From Ottowia flava (GTDB lineage: Bacteria; Pseudomonadota; Gammaproteobacteria; Burkholderiales; Burkholderiaceae_C), in contig NZ_JBHUEJ010000015.1 in assembly GCF_042680565.1 (NCBI RefSeq), positions 62,001-126,000 on the forward strand: DNA of 64,000 nt, written 5' to 3'. Shown piece by piece: positions 34,331 to 42,817 of this stretch. The stretch's first letter is position 1, and every line of letters begins with the position of its first letter. The position numbers were made by a program, and so were the translations under genes. Below the pieces are notes generated by a model that worked only from the letters and a program-made list of their open reading frames with translations, was not told the origin of the DNA and ran no database searches.

Positions 34331-36118
34331 TTAGTCGCTGCGCGGCAGCACGCGTGCGGCGTCCTGGATGCCGATGACGCCGAAAAACGCCGCCACCAGG
34401 CGGTTGACCTGCTTGAAGGTCACCGGTCGGCCTTCGCTCTTTTGCTGCATGGCCCAGTTCAGCAGGTCGCCCGCGGCGCCAAAGTCGACGCGCAACAGTT
34501 TGCGGCAGTTGAGTTCGAACATGCCGATGCCGCGACCGTCAGCAAAGGGCGCCAGCGCCTGGTCGGCCGCGCCGACGAGTTCGCCTTCGAGTGTGCCGCG
34601 AAACACCCCAGCCTCATCGACCGAGGGCGCGCCGGTCGATGGCGGCGCCGAATCAAGCTGCGACTCACCCGTGGCATCGGGGCCGAAATCGCTTGGCACC
34701 ACCGTCTGCCCCTCTTCAGTCATGCGATTGAAGCTGCCCGCCGGCTCTTCCCACGCCGGCGGCGAGACCTCGTAGGTCACGCAGTAGTTCAGCGCGACCA
34801 GCTCGAACTCGTCCATCTCCCGCTGCAGGCGCAACAAGGCCAGGCGCGCGTCCCACCATTGCGGATCGGCCTCCCGGTCGTCGGTAGGCGAACGCTCGGC
34901 CAGCACTGCCAACAGCCGGTCGTCGCCCAGAAACTTCAGGCCGCCGGGCTGGTTGCCCCAACGCTTGAGCACGTCGATCAGCCCCGGCAGGGCCGTGGGC
35001 TCGATGGTCTTGAGATGGCGCCAGTCGACGCGCCACGGCGGTGGGTTGCGCTGCAGGCTGGCCTTGAGCGCGGCCACCGACTGCGTGCCGATGGTCGAAG
35101 GGCTGACCCAGTGGAACAGGCCCGACACCACGGCTGCCGGCGGCGTGATCGGGGCCGGCGCGGACACAGCGCCCGCTTCGGTGACCAGCGCCCATTGCGG
35201 CGCCGAGCGCCCGAACAGGTCGGCAAAATCGATCGCGGCGTCGTCGAATTTGTCCTGCTGGAGGCTGGCACGGTAGAGATCGAACAACGTCAGCCAGGTG
35301 TCCATGTCCCGGTGACGGCTCCCGCCATCGCGCAGCAATTCCATCAGCCCGGCCTCGGCACCAGCGACGTCGCCATTGGCGAAGCGGATCGCCGCTTCCT
35401 CGATCTCAGGGTCCTGCTTGGCCTCGACGACCACTTCCACATTGAAATCTGCGTGTCCGCCGAAAAGCACCACGCCTGAGCGCGAATCTGCCGACGTGTC
35501 CACCGTGGCACCCAGCGCCGCGGGCATCGGCGCCGCGGCCAGATCCGGCATCGTTGGCGCAGGCGGCCGGTTCAGCAGCTCCTCGCCCATCGTCTCGGTA
35601 GGGACGAAGGCACGCACCTGAGGCGGGCCACCTGCACCCACCGGCCGTACTTCCGGCTCCGCGGCGGCAGACTGCATGGGCAGGGGTTGCGGCTGTGCTG
35701 TTACCGCACCCGGCGTCACCTCGGCAGCCGCGCCGGGCGCCGCCGCTGCCCCCGCCTTGTGCTTGAACCAGGCGGTGGACATCTGCGCTTCGATCTCGTC
35801 GATCTTCTTGAGTGTGCGGGCGCGCTCGCCGGTGTTGGCCGGCTGACTGCTGGGATAGAAGGATGGACTGGCCTGCACCTCGCGCCCATCGGCATCGCCA
35901 CGTCGGCGCAGCTTGCGCAGCATGTCGAATTCGCGGTTGCGCACGAAATCGTTGCGCCGCTTGCGCACGATCATTTCCTTGAGCGCCAGCCGGGATTCGG
36001 CATCACCGCTGTCCGTGTCCGGTCGATCCAGGTCCGACCAGTGCGTGGTCGGGCTGGTGACGAACTTCACCATCTTGGACAGCAGTCCGCCTGGGCGTGT
36101 TCCGGAATCCTTGCTCAT
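34331..36118 (-). CDS. Large soluble protein with C-terminal STAS-like domain
   Basis: A 595-residue protein without signal peptide or membrane segment. The N-terminus (about 1-110) is basic and helical (RKRRNDFVRNREFDMLRKLRRR); a Pro/Ala-rich linker follows (about 125-210); the centre has tetratricopeptide-like helical stretches (EIEEAAIRFANGDVAGAEAG, MDTWLTLFDLYRA); the last 90 residues (ELVGAADQALAPFADGRGIG, LRVDFGAAGDLLNW) resemble a STAS domain of the anti-sigma-antagonist/MlaB type. STAS domains usually mediate regulatory protein contacts. Function is unknown; it is placed between dksA and hslV, a neighbourhood I recall from other Comamonadaceae. Start ATG at 36116-36118. Confidence 0.7.
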   Translation of the reverse strand: MSKDSGTRPGGLLSKMVKFVTSPTTHWSDLDRPDTDSGDAESRLALKEMIVRKRRNDFVRNREFDMLRKLRRRGDADGREVQASPSFYPSSQPANTGERARTLKKIDEIEAQMSTAWFKHKAGAAAAPGAAAEVTPGAVTAQPQPLPMQSAAAEPEVRPVGAGGPPQVRAFVPTETMGEELLNRPPAPTMPDLAAAPMPAALGATVDTSADSRSGVVLFGGHADFNVEVVVEAKQDPEIEEAAIRFANGDVAGAEAGLMELLRDGGSRHRDMDTWLTLFDLYRASLQQDKFDDAAIDFADLFGRSAPQWALVTEAGAVSAPAPITPPAAVVSGLFHWVSPSTIGTQSVAALKASLQRNPPPWRVDWRHLKTIEPTALPGLIDVLKRWGNQPGGLKFLGDDRLLAVLAERSPTDDREADPQWWDARLALLRLQREMDEFELVALNYCVTYEVSPPAWEEPAGSFNRMTEEGQTVVPSDFGPDATGESQLDSAPPSTGAPSVDEAGVFRGTLEGELVGAADQALAPFADGRGIGMFELNCRKLLRVDFGAAGDLLNWAMQQKSEGRPVTFKQVNRLVAAFFGVIGIQDAARVLPRSD

Positions 36119-36152
36119 GGACGGTGAAAAGGCCGCGTGGGGGTGCTTTCGC

Positions 36153-36797
36153 TCAGTCGCCGAACATCTTTTGCTTGAGCTCGCGCCGCTGCTGCGCCTC
36201 AAGCGACAGCGTGGCGGTGGGGCGGGCCAGCAGGCGCGGCACGCCGATCGGCTCGCCGGTCTCATCGCAGTAGCCGTAATCCCCTGCGTCGATGCGGCCG
36301 ATCGACTGCTCGATCTTCTTGAGCAGCTTGCGCTCGCGGTCGCGCGTGCGCAACTCCAGCGCGTGCTCTTCCTCGATCGTGGCACGGTCGGCCGGATCGG
36401 GCACCACTACCGTGTCGTCGCGCAGGTTTTCAGCCGTCTGGCCGGCGTTGGCGAGGATGTCGTCCTTGAGCTGCACCAGCTTCATGCGGAAGTAGGCCAG
36501 CTGTTTGTCGTTCATGTACTCCGTGTCGGGCATGGCCACGACTTCGGCATCGGACAACTCCTCGATGCTCTTGGTTTTCCAGTTGTTGGCCAGCTTCGGG
36601 TCTTTCTTGACCGGAATGGCCACGGGTGGCGTAGCAACAGTGGACATAGGGACGGGTAACACTTTCAACGTGGCCGGCGCTGCGGTCGCAACGGAACGGG
36701 GGGTTGTCGCGGGCGCTGACGCCTTGGCCGGCCGCGCAGCCGCCTTGGATTTGGCGGGCGTGGCCTTGACAGGGCCTTTAGGAGCTGTGGATTTCAC
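36153..36797 (-). CDS. dksA: RNA polymerase-binding factor DksA, Cys-poor type
   Basis: A 214-residue DksA, longer than the E. coli protein (151) because of a Lys/Ala/Pro-rich N-terminal extension (about 1-65). The coiled-coil tip and globular part are present (MNDKQLAYFRMKLVQLKDDI, RERKLLKKIEQSIGRIDAGDYG). DksA enters the RNA polymerase secondary channel and, with ppGpp, controls rRNA and amino-acid promoters. Of the four zinc-finger cysteines only one remains (GYCDETGEPIG; the second pair is TLSLEA), so zinc is unlikely to be bound at this site. It lies downstream of the CobW-type GTPase gene. Confidence 0.92.
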   Translation of the reverse strand: MKSTAPKGPVKATPAKSKAAARPAKASAPATTPRSVATAAPATLKVLPVPMSTVATPPVAIPVKKDPKLANNWKTKSIEELSDAEVVAMPDTEYMNDKQLAYFRMKLVQLKDDILANAGQTAENLRDDTVVVPDPADRATIEEEHALELRTRDRERKLLKKIEQSIGRIDAGDYGYCDETGEPIGVPRLLARPTATLSLEAQQRRELKQKMFGD

Positions 36798-37092
36798 GTC
36801 AACTGTCTCCTGTGAAGCGCGGCGCCAGATGCGACGGCTACAACCTTGGTATCCAGCGAATGAAGCAGTACCCTTTTCATCCGCGCCAAGCCCTGTTTTT
36901 GGCTTTCTTGGGCAATCTGATCAGGGCATTCGTTCTTGGCCGATGCCCTGCTCAAAGGCGGCGATTGTAGCCACGTCCAGGGTTGCCGCGAAATCACCCT
37001 ACCTCGGTGCAAACCCGGAAACGGCCATTTTCGTCGGATCGTGTGACGGATGTGCAAGCTGACCGCCGTGCTTCCCGACCAACACAGCACCC

Positions 37093-38172
37093 TCAGACCA
37101 GGCACTGCTCCAAACCCTGCAGCAGGATGTCCTGCGGCAGGTCGATGCCGATGAACACCATCTTAGACACACGCGCCTCGCCCTCGGCCCAGGCCGGGCC
37201 CAAGTCGCTGCCCATCAACTGGTGCACGCCCTGGAAGATGACCTTGCGCTCGGTGCCCTTCATCCACAGCACGCCCTTGTAGCGCAGCATGCGCGGGCCG
37301 TAGATGTTGACGATGGCGCCCAGGAAGTCCTCCAGCTTGGCCGGGTCCAGCTCCCGATCGGTGCGAAAGACGAAGCTCTTGACGTCGTCGTCCACATGGT
37401 GGTGGTGCGCGTGGCCATCGCTGTGGCCGTGCTGGTGCGACGGGTGATCGCAGTGCTCGCCATGTTCGTGGTCATGACCGTGGTGGTGGTCATGGTCATG
37501 GTCGTGCGCATCTTCTTCCTTCAGAAAGTCGGGGTCGATGTCCAGCTTGGCGTTCAGGTTGAAGCCGCGCAGATCGAATACGTCCTTGATCGGCACCTCG
37601 CCAAAATGCACCACGCGCTGCGGCGCACGCGGGTTCATGTGTTTCAGGCGGTGCTGCAGCGCGTCCAGCGACTCGGCGTCCACCAGGTCGGCCTTGCTGA
37701 TGAAGATCTGGTCGGCAAAACCTACCTGGCGCTGCGCTTCCACGCGGTGGTTCAGCTGTTCGGCCGCGTGCTTGGCGTCGACCAGGGTGACGATGGCGTC
37801 CAGCAGGTAGGCCTCGGCGATCTCGTCGTCCATGAAGAAGGTCTGCGCCACCGGGCCGGGGTCGGCCACGCCGGTGGTTTCGATCACCACGCGCTCGAAG
37901 TCCAGCTCGCCCTTGCGCTTCTTGGCGGCCAGGTCGGCCAGCGTGGCGCGCAGGTCTTCGCGGATGGTGCAGCAGATGCAGCCGTTGCTCATCTGGATGA
38001 TCTGCTCCTCGCGGTCGTTGACGAGGATGTCGTTGTCGATGTTTTCTTCACCGAATTCGTTCTCGATGACGGCGATCTTCTGGCCGTGCGCTTCGGTCAG
38101 CACGCGCTTGAGCAGCGTGGTTTTGCCGGCGCCAAGAAAGCCGGTGAGGATGGTGACGGGGATGAGGGCCAT
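37093..38172 (-). CDS. CobW/COG0523 metallochaperone GTPase with His-rich segment
   Basis: A 359-residue G3E GTPase. Walker A GFLGAGKTT (11-19), metal-binding GCICC (C65, C67, C68), ETTGVADP and SKAD are in order; the CobW C-terminal domain follows. Between the domains, residues 223-259 contain 19 histidines plus Asp/Glu, a probable zinc- or nickel-binding loop. COG0523 proteins of this type transfer zinc to client enzymes under scarcity. The ATG at 38170-38172 starts directly at the G domain. No clear Zur box was seen upstream. It is followed by dksA after 295 bp. Confidence 0.88.
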   Translation of the reverse strand: MALIPVTILTGFLGAGKTTLLKRVLTEAHGQKIAVIENEFGEENIDNDILVNDREEQIIQMSNGCICCTIREDLRATLADLAAKKRKGELDFERVVIETTGVADPGPVAQTFFMDDEIAEAYLLDAIVTLVDAKHAAEQLNHRVEAQRQVGFADQIFISKADLVDAESLDALQHRLKHMNPRAPQRVVHFGEVPIKDVFDLRGFNLNAKLDIDPDFLKEEDAHDHDHDHHHGHDHEHGEHCDHPSHQHGHSDGHAHHHHVDDDVKSFVFRTDRELDPAKLEDFLGAIVNIYGPRMLRYKGVLWMKGTERKVIFQGVHQLMGSDLGPAWAEGEARVSKMVFIGIDLPQDILLQGLEQCLV

Positions 38173-38310
38173 GGGCGGGTCTGCGCGCCGCCAGCCGTGC
38201 GGCCGGGCGCGCCAAAGGCATTGAAAACACACAGTGTAGCCATTGGGCATGACCGCAGCAGGCGGGTGCAGCGATGGCCTTATCGGCTTACCCGCACCGG
38301 CCCATCGCTA

Positions 38311-38360
38311 TGCTTTTTCTAGCTGTCAGCGCAATCTGCTATAGGGCCAGATGTCGATTT
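38311..38360 (+). repeat. Dispersed repeat copy between xerC and the CobW-type gene
   Basis: TTTTTCTAGCTGTCAGCGCA then ATCTGCTATAGGGCCAGATG matches the core, just downstream of the xerC stop. Confidence 0.75.
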
Positions 38361-38405
38361 CTCTTGAAATTTTGGTGGGGACACGGTCCGCCGTGCGCAT
38401 GCGCC

Positions 38406-39377
38406 TCAGCGCTTGCGCGCCCGCGGATGCGCCGCGTCGTAGGCCTTGGCCAGGTGCTGGAAGTCCAGCCGCGTGTAGACCTGCGTGGTGCCGATGTTGG
38501 CGTGGCCCAGCAATTCCTGCACCGCACGCAAATCGCCGCTGGACTGCAGCACGTGGCTGGCGAACGAATGGCGCAGCATGTGCGGGTGCACCGGTGTGGC
38601 CAGACCCGCGCGCAGGCTGCGCCGGCGCAGGCGCTGCCAGACCGATTGCGCGGTCAGCCGTGTACCGCGCTGGCCGATGAAGAGCGCGTGCGCCGCGTCG
38701 GCCGCCGCCACGCTGACCTGATCGCGCACCGCCAGCCAGCGCGCCAGCGCCTCGGCCGCGGCGCGACCCAGCGGCACGGCGCGGCGCTTGCTGCCCTTGC
38801 CCTGCACGTGGATGTCGCCCGCCTGCGCGTCAACCCAGCCGCGGCCCGCCCGCGCGGCGGCGTCGCTGGCGGCCACGTCCAGGCCCACCAATTCGCCCAC
38901 GCGCAGACCGGCGCCGTACAGCAGCTCAACCATGGCCGCGTCGCGTGCTTCCAGCCAGGGGCTGTCCTCTTCGTCGCTGTGGTCGGCCAGGTGCATGGCT
39001 TCGTCCACGCCCAAGGCCTTGGGCAGCGGCCGCGCCTGCTTGGGCGCACGCACGTCCTGCACCGGGTTGGCGCTGATCAGCCCTTCGCGCCCCAGCCAAG
39101 CGTAGAAGCCGCGCCAGCCCGACAGAATCAGCCCGATGCCGCGCCCGCTGCGCCCGCCCGCGTGCATCTGCGCGACCCAGCGGCGCACGTGGTGGTTCTG
39201 CACCGCTGCCAGCGCCACCCCGGCCTGTGCGGCCGATGCGCCCAGCTTTTCCAGGTCCAGCGTGTAGAGCGCCACCGTGCGCTCGGCCAGCCGCTTTTCG
39301 ACCTGTACGTGTTGCAGGTAGCGCGCGATCAGGGCCTGATCGGCGGGGGACAAAAGGGGCGTGGCATCGGCAGACAT
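38406..39377 (-). CDS. xerC: Tyrosine recombinase XerC
   Basis: A 323-residue site-specific recombinase that resolves chromosome dimers with XerD at dif. N-terminal SAM-like core-binding domain (RYLQHVQVEKRLAERTVALY); catalytic Arg in YGAGLRVGELVGL; HMLRHSFASHVL (His, Arg); LGHANIGTTQVYTRL with the nucleophilic Tyr. The ATG at 39375-39377 was preferred over an upstream TTG that lies at the edge of a repeat copy. Confidence 0.93.
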   Translation of the reverse strand: MSADATPLLSPADQALIARYLQHVQVEKRLAERTVALYTLDLEKLGASAAQAGVALAAVQNHHVRRWVAQMHAGGRSGRGIGLILSGWRGFYAWLGREGLISANPVQDVRAPKQARPLPKALGVDEAMHLADHSDEEDSPWLEARDAAMVELLYGAGLRVGELVGLDVAASDAAARAGRGWVDAQAGDIHVQGKGSKRRAVPLGRAAAEALARWLAVRDQVSVAAADAAHALFIGQRGTRLTAQSVWQRLRRRSLRAGLATPVHPHMLRHSFASHVLQSSGDLRAVQELLGHANIGTTQVYTRLDFQHLAKAYDAAHPRARKR

Positions 39378-39383
39378 GCTAGC

Positions 39384-39421
39384 CAAATAATAGCTGCTCG
39401 CGCAGATTCCGCCTAGGCTAG
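39384..39421 (+). repeat. Dispersed repeat copy upstream of xerC
   Basis: AATAATAGCTGCTCGCGCAG followed by ATTCCGCCTAGGCTAGGG. It begins 7 bp before the xerC ATG and therefore overlaps its ribosome binding region. The rest of the gap up to 39564 shows nothing recognisable. Confidence 0.75.
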
Positions 39422-39564
39422 GGTGAAAAAACGCCTCGAATTACTTACGAAGCTACGCCGCGCATGCTTTGGGCATGGACGCGATCGGCACGCATTGCAA
39501 GTTGACAATGGCGACCACCTGCACGGGCCAGAGCGCCCATGGCGAGCCGCGCCACAGCGCCAGC

Positions 39565-40245
39565 TCAGACGTCCCGCACGCGAGACAGCGCCGCGCTGGC
39601 CAGCTCGGCGATCCGTTCCAGGAAATCGGTCGCCATGCCGGCCTGGTAGCGCTGGCTGTCGGGCGAGGCCAGCACCAGCAAACCGAAAGCGGGCGCGGTG
39701 GCGCTGGCGCGCAGCGGGATCAGCGAGATCGACGCGGCGGCTTCCGGGTCGTCCAGCCACTGCACGGCATCAAAGCCGGAATTCACGCCGCAGTACGGCG
39801 TGGTCAGCGATGAGGCCAGGCTTTGGATGTCCTCGCTCGCGCCTTTGGCAAAGGGCTCGTCGGCGTAGACCTCGGCCACGTCCCACAGCTTCAGCGCGGC
39901 CTGCGGCACGCTGAACTGGCTCTTGATCTCGCTGATCAGCACCGCCGGCAAATCGACCGGGCGCGCCACCAGAAACAGCTGACGCGACCAGCGCTGCAGC
40001 TTGTCGCCGATCAGCATGTTCTCGTTGCCGTGGCGCATCATCTCCATCAGGCGGTGCTCGAGGATCTTGATCTTCTCGCGCAGCATTTCGGCCTGGCGCT
40101 CTTGCAGGCTGACGGCACGGCCGCCGTGCGGACTGGTCAGCTGCACGGCGCCCAGCAGGTCGGCGTTGCGCTCGAAGAAATCGGGCGTGTGCACCAGGAA
40201 CTGGGCGATGTCGGCTTCGGTGATGGGGGTAACGGGCTCAGTCAT
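39565..40245 (-). CDS. DUF484 (GAF-like) protein
   Basis: A 226-residue cytoplasmic protein of the DUF484 family. The N-terminus ITEADIAQFLVHTPDFFERN and the coiled stretch QERQAEMLREKIKILEHRL are characteristic; the C-terminal half is GAF-like. The family usually sits between dapF and xerC, as here; its role is unknown. Its ATG overlaps the dapF stop by 4 nt. Confidence 0.88.
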   Translation of the reverse strand: MTEPVTPITEADIAQFLVHTPDFFERNADLLGAVQLTSPHGGRAVSLQERQAEMLREKIKILEHRLMEMMRHGNENMLIGDKLQRWSRQLFLVARPVDLPAVLISEIKSQFSVPQAALKLWDVAEVYADEPFAKGASEDIQSLASSLTTPYCGVNSGFDAVQWLDDPEAAASISLIPLRASATAPAFGLLVLASPDSQRYQAGMATDFLERIAELASAALSRVRDV

Positions 40246-41159
40246 TTCAAGTCAGGTACTTCTGTTTCGCCTTCGAACACGGTGACGGCGGGGCCGCTCA
40301 TGCGCACCGGGTCGTGCTCGCCGCCGGCCCATTCGATGGTCAGCAGGCCGCCACGCGTGTGCACGCCGACCTTGGTATCGAGCAGGCCCAGGCGGATTCC
40401 CGCGACCACCGCAGCGCAGGCGCCGGTGCCGCAGGCCAGGGTTTCGCCGGCCGCGCGCTCATACACGCGCAGACGGATCTGCCCGCGATCAACGATCTGC
40501 ATAAAGCCGGCGTTCACCCGTTCGGGAAACGCCGGGTGCGATTCGATCAGCGGGCCCTGTTGCGCGACGGGCGCCGTGTCGACATCCGCCACCACCTGCA
40601 CCGCGTGCGGGTTGCCCATGGACAGCACTGCTACGTTAACCATAGCTGACTGCGCAGTGTTGACCAAGGCAAACGCCTGGTTTTCCACCAAATTTTGTTC
40701 CAACGGCAGCGGCCAGACCTGCCAGCCGCCTTCCGGCACCGGCGACAGGCCGTGGGTGTTGAACGGCACGCGCGCTAGGTCGAACATGGGCGCGCCCATG
40801 TCCACGGTGACGCGGCCGTCCGCGCCTTCGGTCAGCTCCAGCACGCCGTGCTGCACCTTCACGCGCACGGTGGATTGGTCGGTCAGCCCTTGCTGGCGCA
40901 CGTAGCGCACGAAGCAGCGCGCGCCATTGCCGCAGTGCTGCACCTCGCCGCCGTCCGCGCCGTTGTGGATGACGTATTCAAAGTCCACGTCCGGCGTAGG
41001 CGCCGGGCGCACGGTCAGGATCTGGTCGGCGCCAATGCCGAAGTGCCGGTCGCCCAGCCAGCGGTACTGGGCCGGCGTCAGGCCCAGCCGCCCACGCGTC
41101 TCGTCGAGCACGACGAAGTCGTTGCCCGCGCCCTGCATCTTGGTGAAGCGGATGTGCAT
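40242..41159 (-). CDS. dapF: Diaminopimelate epimerase DapF
   Basis: A 305-residue epimerase that makes meso-diaminopimelate for lysine and peptidoglycan (substrate of MurE). The two catalytic Cys motifs are GNGARCFVRY and ACGTGACAAVVAG. The N-terminus FTKMQGAGNDFVVLDE is conserved. Residues about 157-175 are encoded by a dispersed repeat copy, slightly lengthening the loop between the motifs. It is the first gene of the dapF - DUF484 - xerC set. Confidence 0.95.
   Translation of the reverse strand: MHIRFTKMQGAGNDFVVLDETRGRLGLTPAQYRWLGDRHFGIGADQILTVRPAPTPDVDFEYVIHNGADGGEVQHCGNGARCFVRYVRQQGLTDQSTVRVKVQHGVLELTEGADGRVTVDMGAPMFDLARVPFNTHGLSPVPEGGWQVWPLPLEQNLVENQAFALVNTAQSAMVNVAVLSMGNPHAVQVVADVDTAPVAQQGPLIESHPAFPERVNAGFMQIVDRGQIRLRVYERAAGETLACGTGACAAVVAGIRLGLLDTKVGVHTRGGLLTIEWAGGEHDPVRMSGPAVTVFEGETEVPDLK
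40636..40690 (+). repeat. Dispersed repeat copy inside dapF
   Basis: AACCATAGCTGACTGCGCAG matches the core; the tail is GTTGACCAAGGCAAACG. It lies in frame within the dapF coding sequence. Confidence 0.65.
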
Positions 41160-41219
41160 GGCGGAATTATCCCTATATCCTCACCGGGATCGTTCCCCGA
41201 CATTTGAAAGGCCCGCCGC

Positions 41220-41774
41220 ATGCGCATTCCCGACTGGACGCCCGAAGCCCATCCGCAACCCGCTGAACTCGTCAACGCCATCCGGGCGCGCCGAGGTGGC
41301 GAGCTGATCAACCTGGACAAGGCGCTGCTTTGGAGCGAACCGCTGGCGCGCGGCTGGAACGTGTACCTCAAGGCCGTGCGCTCCGAACTGCCGACCAGCC
41401 TGCGCCTGCGCGAGCTGGCCATCTGCACCGTGGCGCTGCTGACCGGCGCGCAGTACGAATACCACCACCACGCGCCCGATTTTCTGAAAGCCGGCGGCAC
41501 CCAGGCCGAGCTGGATGCGCTGCAATGCGTGGTGAAGGGCGATGCCCGCCGCTGCACCGACGACCCGGCGCTGGGCGAGCTGGAACAGCTGGTGGTGCGC
41601 TACGCCGCCCAGATGACGCTGGACGTGAAGGTGGAAGACGCCGTGTTCGACGCGCTGCGCCGGCACTTTGACACCACGCAACTGGTCGAGCTGACCAGCT
41701 CGATCGCCACCTACAACATGGTCGCGCGCTTTCTGGTGGCGCTGGGGGTCACGCCGGAAGGCGAGGCGGCTTGA
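41220..41774 (+). CDS. Carboxymuconolactone decarboxylase-family protein
   Basis: A 184-residue AhpD/CMD-fold protein (LRLRELAICTVALLTGAQYEYHHHAPDF). Members with a CxxC pair act as peroxidase partners; here the pair is absent and a Glu-Tyr-His cluster (YEYHHH) occupies the site, as in decarboxylase-like CMD proteins. Substrate unknown. It is divergent from dapF with a 60 bp gap. Confidence 0.83.
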   Translation: MRIPDWTPEAHPQPAELVNAIRARRGGELINLDKALLWSEPLARGWNVYLKAVRSELPTSLRLRELAICTVALLTGAQYEYHHHAPDFLKAGGTQAELDALQCVVKGDARRCTDDPALGELEQLVVRYAAQMTLDVKVEDAVFDALRRHFDTTQLVELTSSIATYNMVARFLVALGVTPEGEAA

Positions 41775-41817
41775 GCCACCGGCCAAGCCGCTCACTGGCT
41801 CAAGTCAGTTGCTCTGC

Positions 41818-41868
41818 ATTTGATAGCTGTTTGCGCTGACGCACCAAGGGCTGAATGGCAGTTTTCAA
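41818..41868 (+). repeat. Dispersed repeat copy, intergenic
   Basis: TTTGATAGCTGTTTGCGCTG, then GCACCAAGGGCTGAATGGC and GTTTTCAA. It lies in the convergent gap between the CMD-family gene and the AadA-like gene. Confidence 0.75.
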
Positions 41869-41915
41869 CCCAACGCTGAAGCCTTCAACGCACGGCAGCG
41901 CCCCAAGGCACGACG

Positions 41916-42752
41916 CTACTCGCCGAGGGGCGCGACATGCGCCTTCACGGTGCGCACGACCGCCGCAACCGCCTCGGCCGGCCATGGCGCACTGCCTGGC
42001 TGCGTTTCGCCCAGGTACTCGGCGCGTGCCTGTGCCAACACGGGCCGCTGCGCCTGCGGCAGGCGCGCCAGAGCCCAGTCGGCGGCGGCGTCCTTGCTGG
42101 CCACCTGCCCGGTGTGCGCGCTGTACCAGATGCGCGCCAGCGTCAGCAGCACGTTGCGTTCATCGCCGCGCCAATCGGGCTCGGTGTGCCACAGCGCCAG
42201 CGCGGCCGCCATCGCGCCCCGCACATCGTCGGCCGGCACGGCGTCGAACAGGGTGACCGCCGCCGCTCCGTGCAGCGCCACGCTGTGCGCACGCAGTTGG
42301 GTAAGCAGGAGCGCGAGATCGGGGTCAGCCATGGGCGGCTCGAACCGACCGGCGATCAGGTCGTCCCGCAGCCATTCGCCAAACTGCAACTCGCGCCGCG
42401 GCGCGCTGCGCCACGGCTTCACTTCGGGCAGGCTGACCACGGTGAGCTCCAGCGCGCGCAGCGCGGCATCGCTGCCCGGCGGGGCCGATACGGCCAGCAG
42501 CGCCTGCATCAGCGCGCGTCGTGTGGCCTCGGGCAGCGGGCCGCTCACCGCAGCCATCAGATCGATGTCGCTGAGCGGGTGCAGGCCGCCCGGCTCGACC
42601 GCCGATCCGTACAGGTGCAGCGCGACCAGCGTGTCGCCCAACTGCTGCCGGATCACGCCGGTGGCGGTCTGCACCTGAGCGGCGACGGCGGCAGGGATGG
42701 GTGCCGTCACCGCCACGCCTTCGACCCGAAGTGGCCCATGATCGCTATCCAT
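41916..42752 (-). CDS. AadA-type aminoglycoside nucleotidyltransferase homologue
   Basis: A 278-residue protein closely resembling ANT(3'')-Ia (AadA), which adenylylates streptomycin and spectinomycin. The nucleotidyltransferase motif is LYGSAVEPGGLHPLSDID (G49, S50, D62, D64). Further shared blocks are ELQFGEWLRDDLIAGRFEP, LLLTQLRAHSVALHG, and GDERNVLLTLARIWYSA with KDAAADWALARLP. It is somewhat longer than typical AadA (about 260). Codon use and GC look like the neighbours and there is no integrase or attC nearby, so it appears to be a resident chromosomal gene rather than a cassette. Actual resistance is an inference. The start sits next to a repeat copy, so a slightly later start is possible. 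Confidence 0.85.
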   Translation of the reverse strand: MDSDHGPLRVEGVAVTAPIPAAVAAQVQTATGVIRQQLGDTLVALHLYGSAVEPGGLHPLSDIDLMAAVSGPLPEATRRALMQALLAVSAPPGSDAALRALELTVVSLPEVKPWRSAPRRELQFGEWLRDDLIAGRFEPPMADPDLALLLTQLRAHSVALHGAAAVTLFDAVPADDVRGAMAAALALWHTEPDWRGDERNVLLTLARIWYSAHTGQVASKDAAADWALARLPQAQRPVLAQARAEYLGETQPGSAPWPAEAVAAVVRTVKAHVAPLGE

Positions 42753-42786
42753 ACGATAGCTGTCTGCGCAGATGGGCGTAGCGTTA
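42745..42786 (+). repeat. Dispersed repeat copy at the start of the AadA-like gene
   Basis: ACGATAGCTGTCTGCGCAG followed by ATGGGCGTAGCG matches the core. It overlaps the first codons and the ribosome binding region of the gene on -. Confidence 0.72.
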
Positions 42787-42817
42787 GCGGGCGATTCTTA
42801 CCCAAGCCGCGGACCCA

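Noticed and set aside
33743..35479. A 578-codon open frame on + opposite hslV and the STAS-domain gene
   Set aside because: It is antisense to recognised genes, has no domain, and shows shadow-frame composition.
38221..38250. Possible Zur box upstream of the CobW-type GTPase
   Set aside because: The ACACACAGTGT stretch is only weakly symmetric and does not match the Zur pattern I know.
37222..38322. A Val-rich open frame on + opposite the CobW-type GTPase
   Set aside because: The Val/Met-rich stretch is just the complement of the His-coding segment (CAC/CAT read as GTG/ATG).
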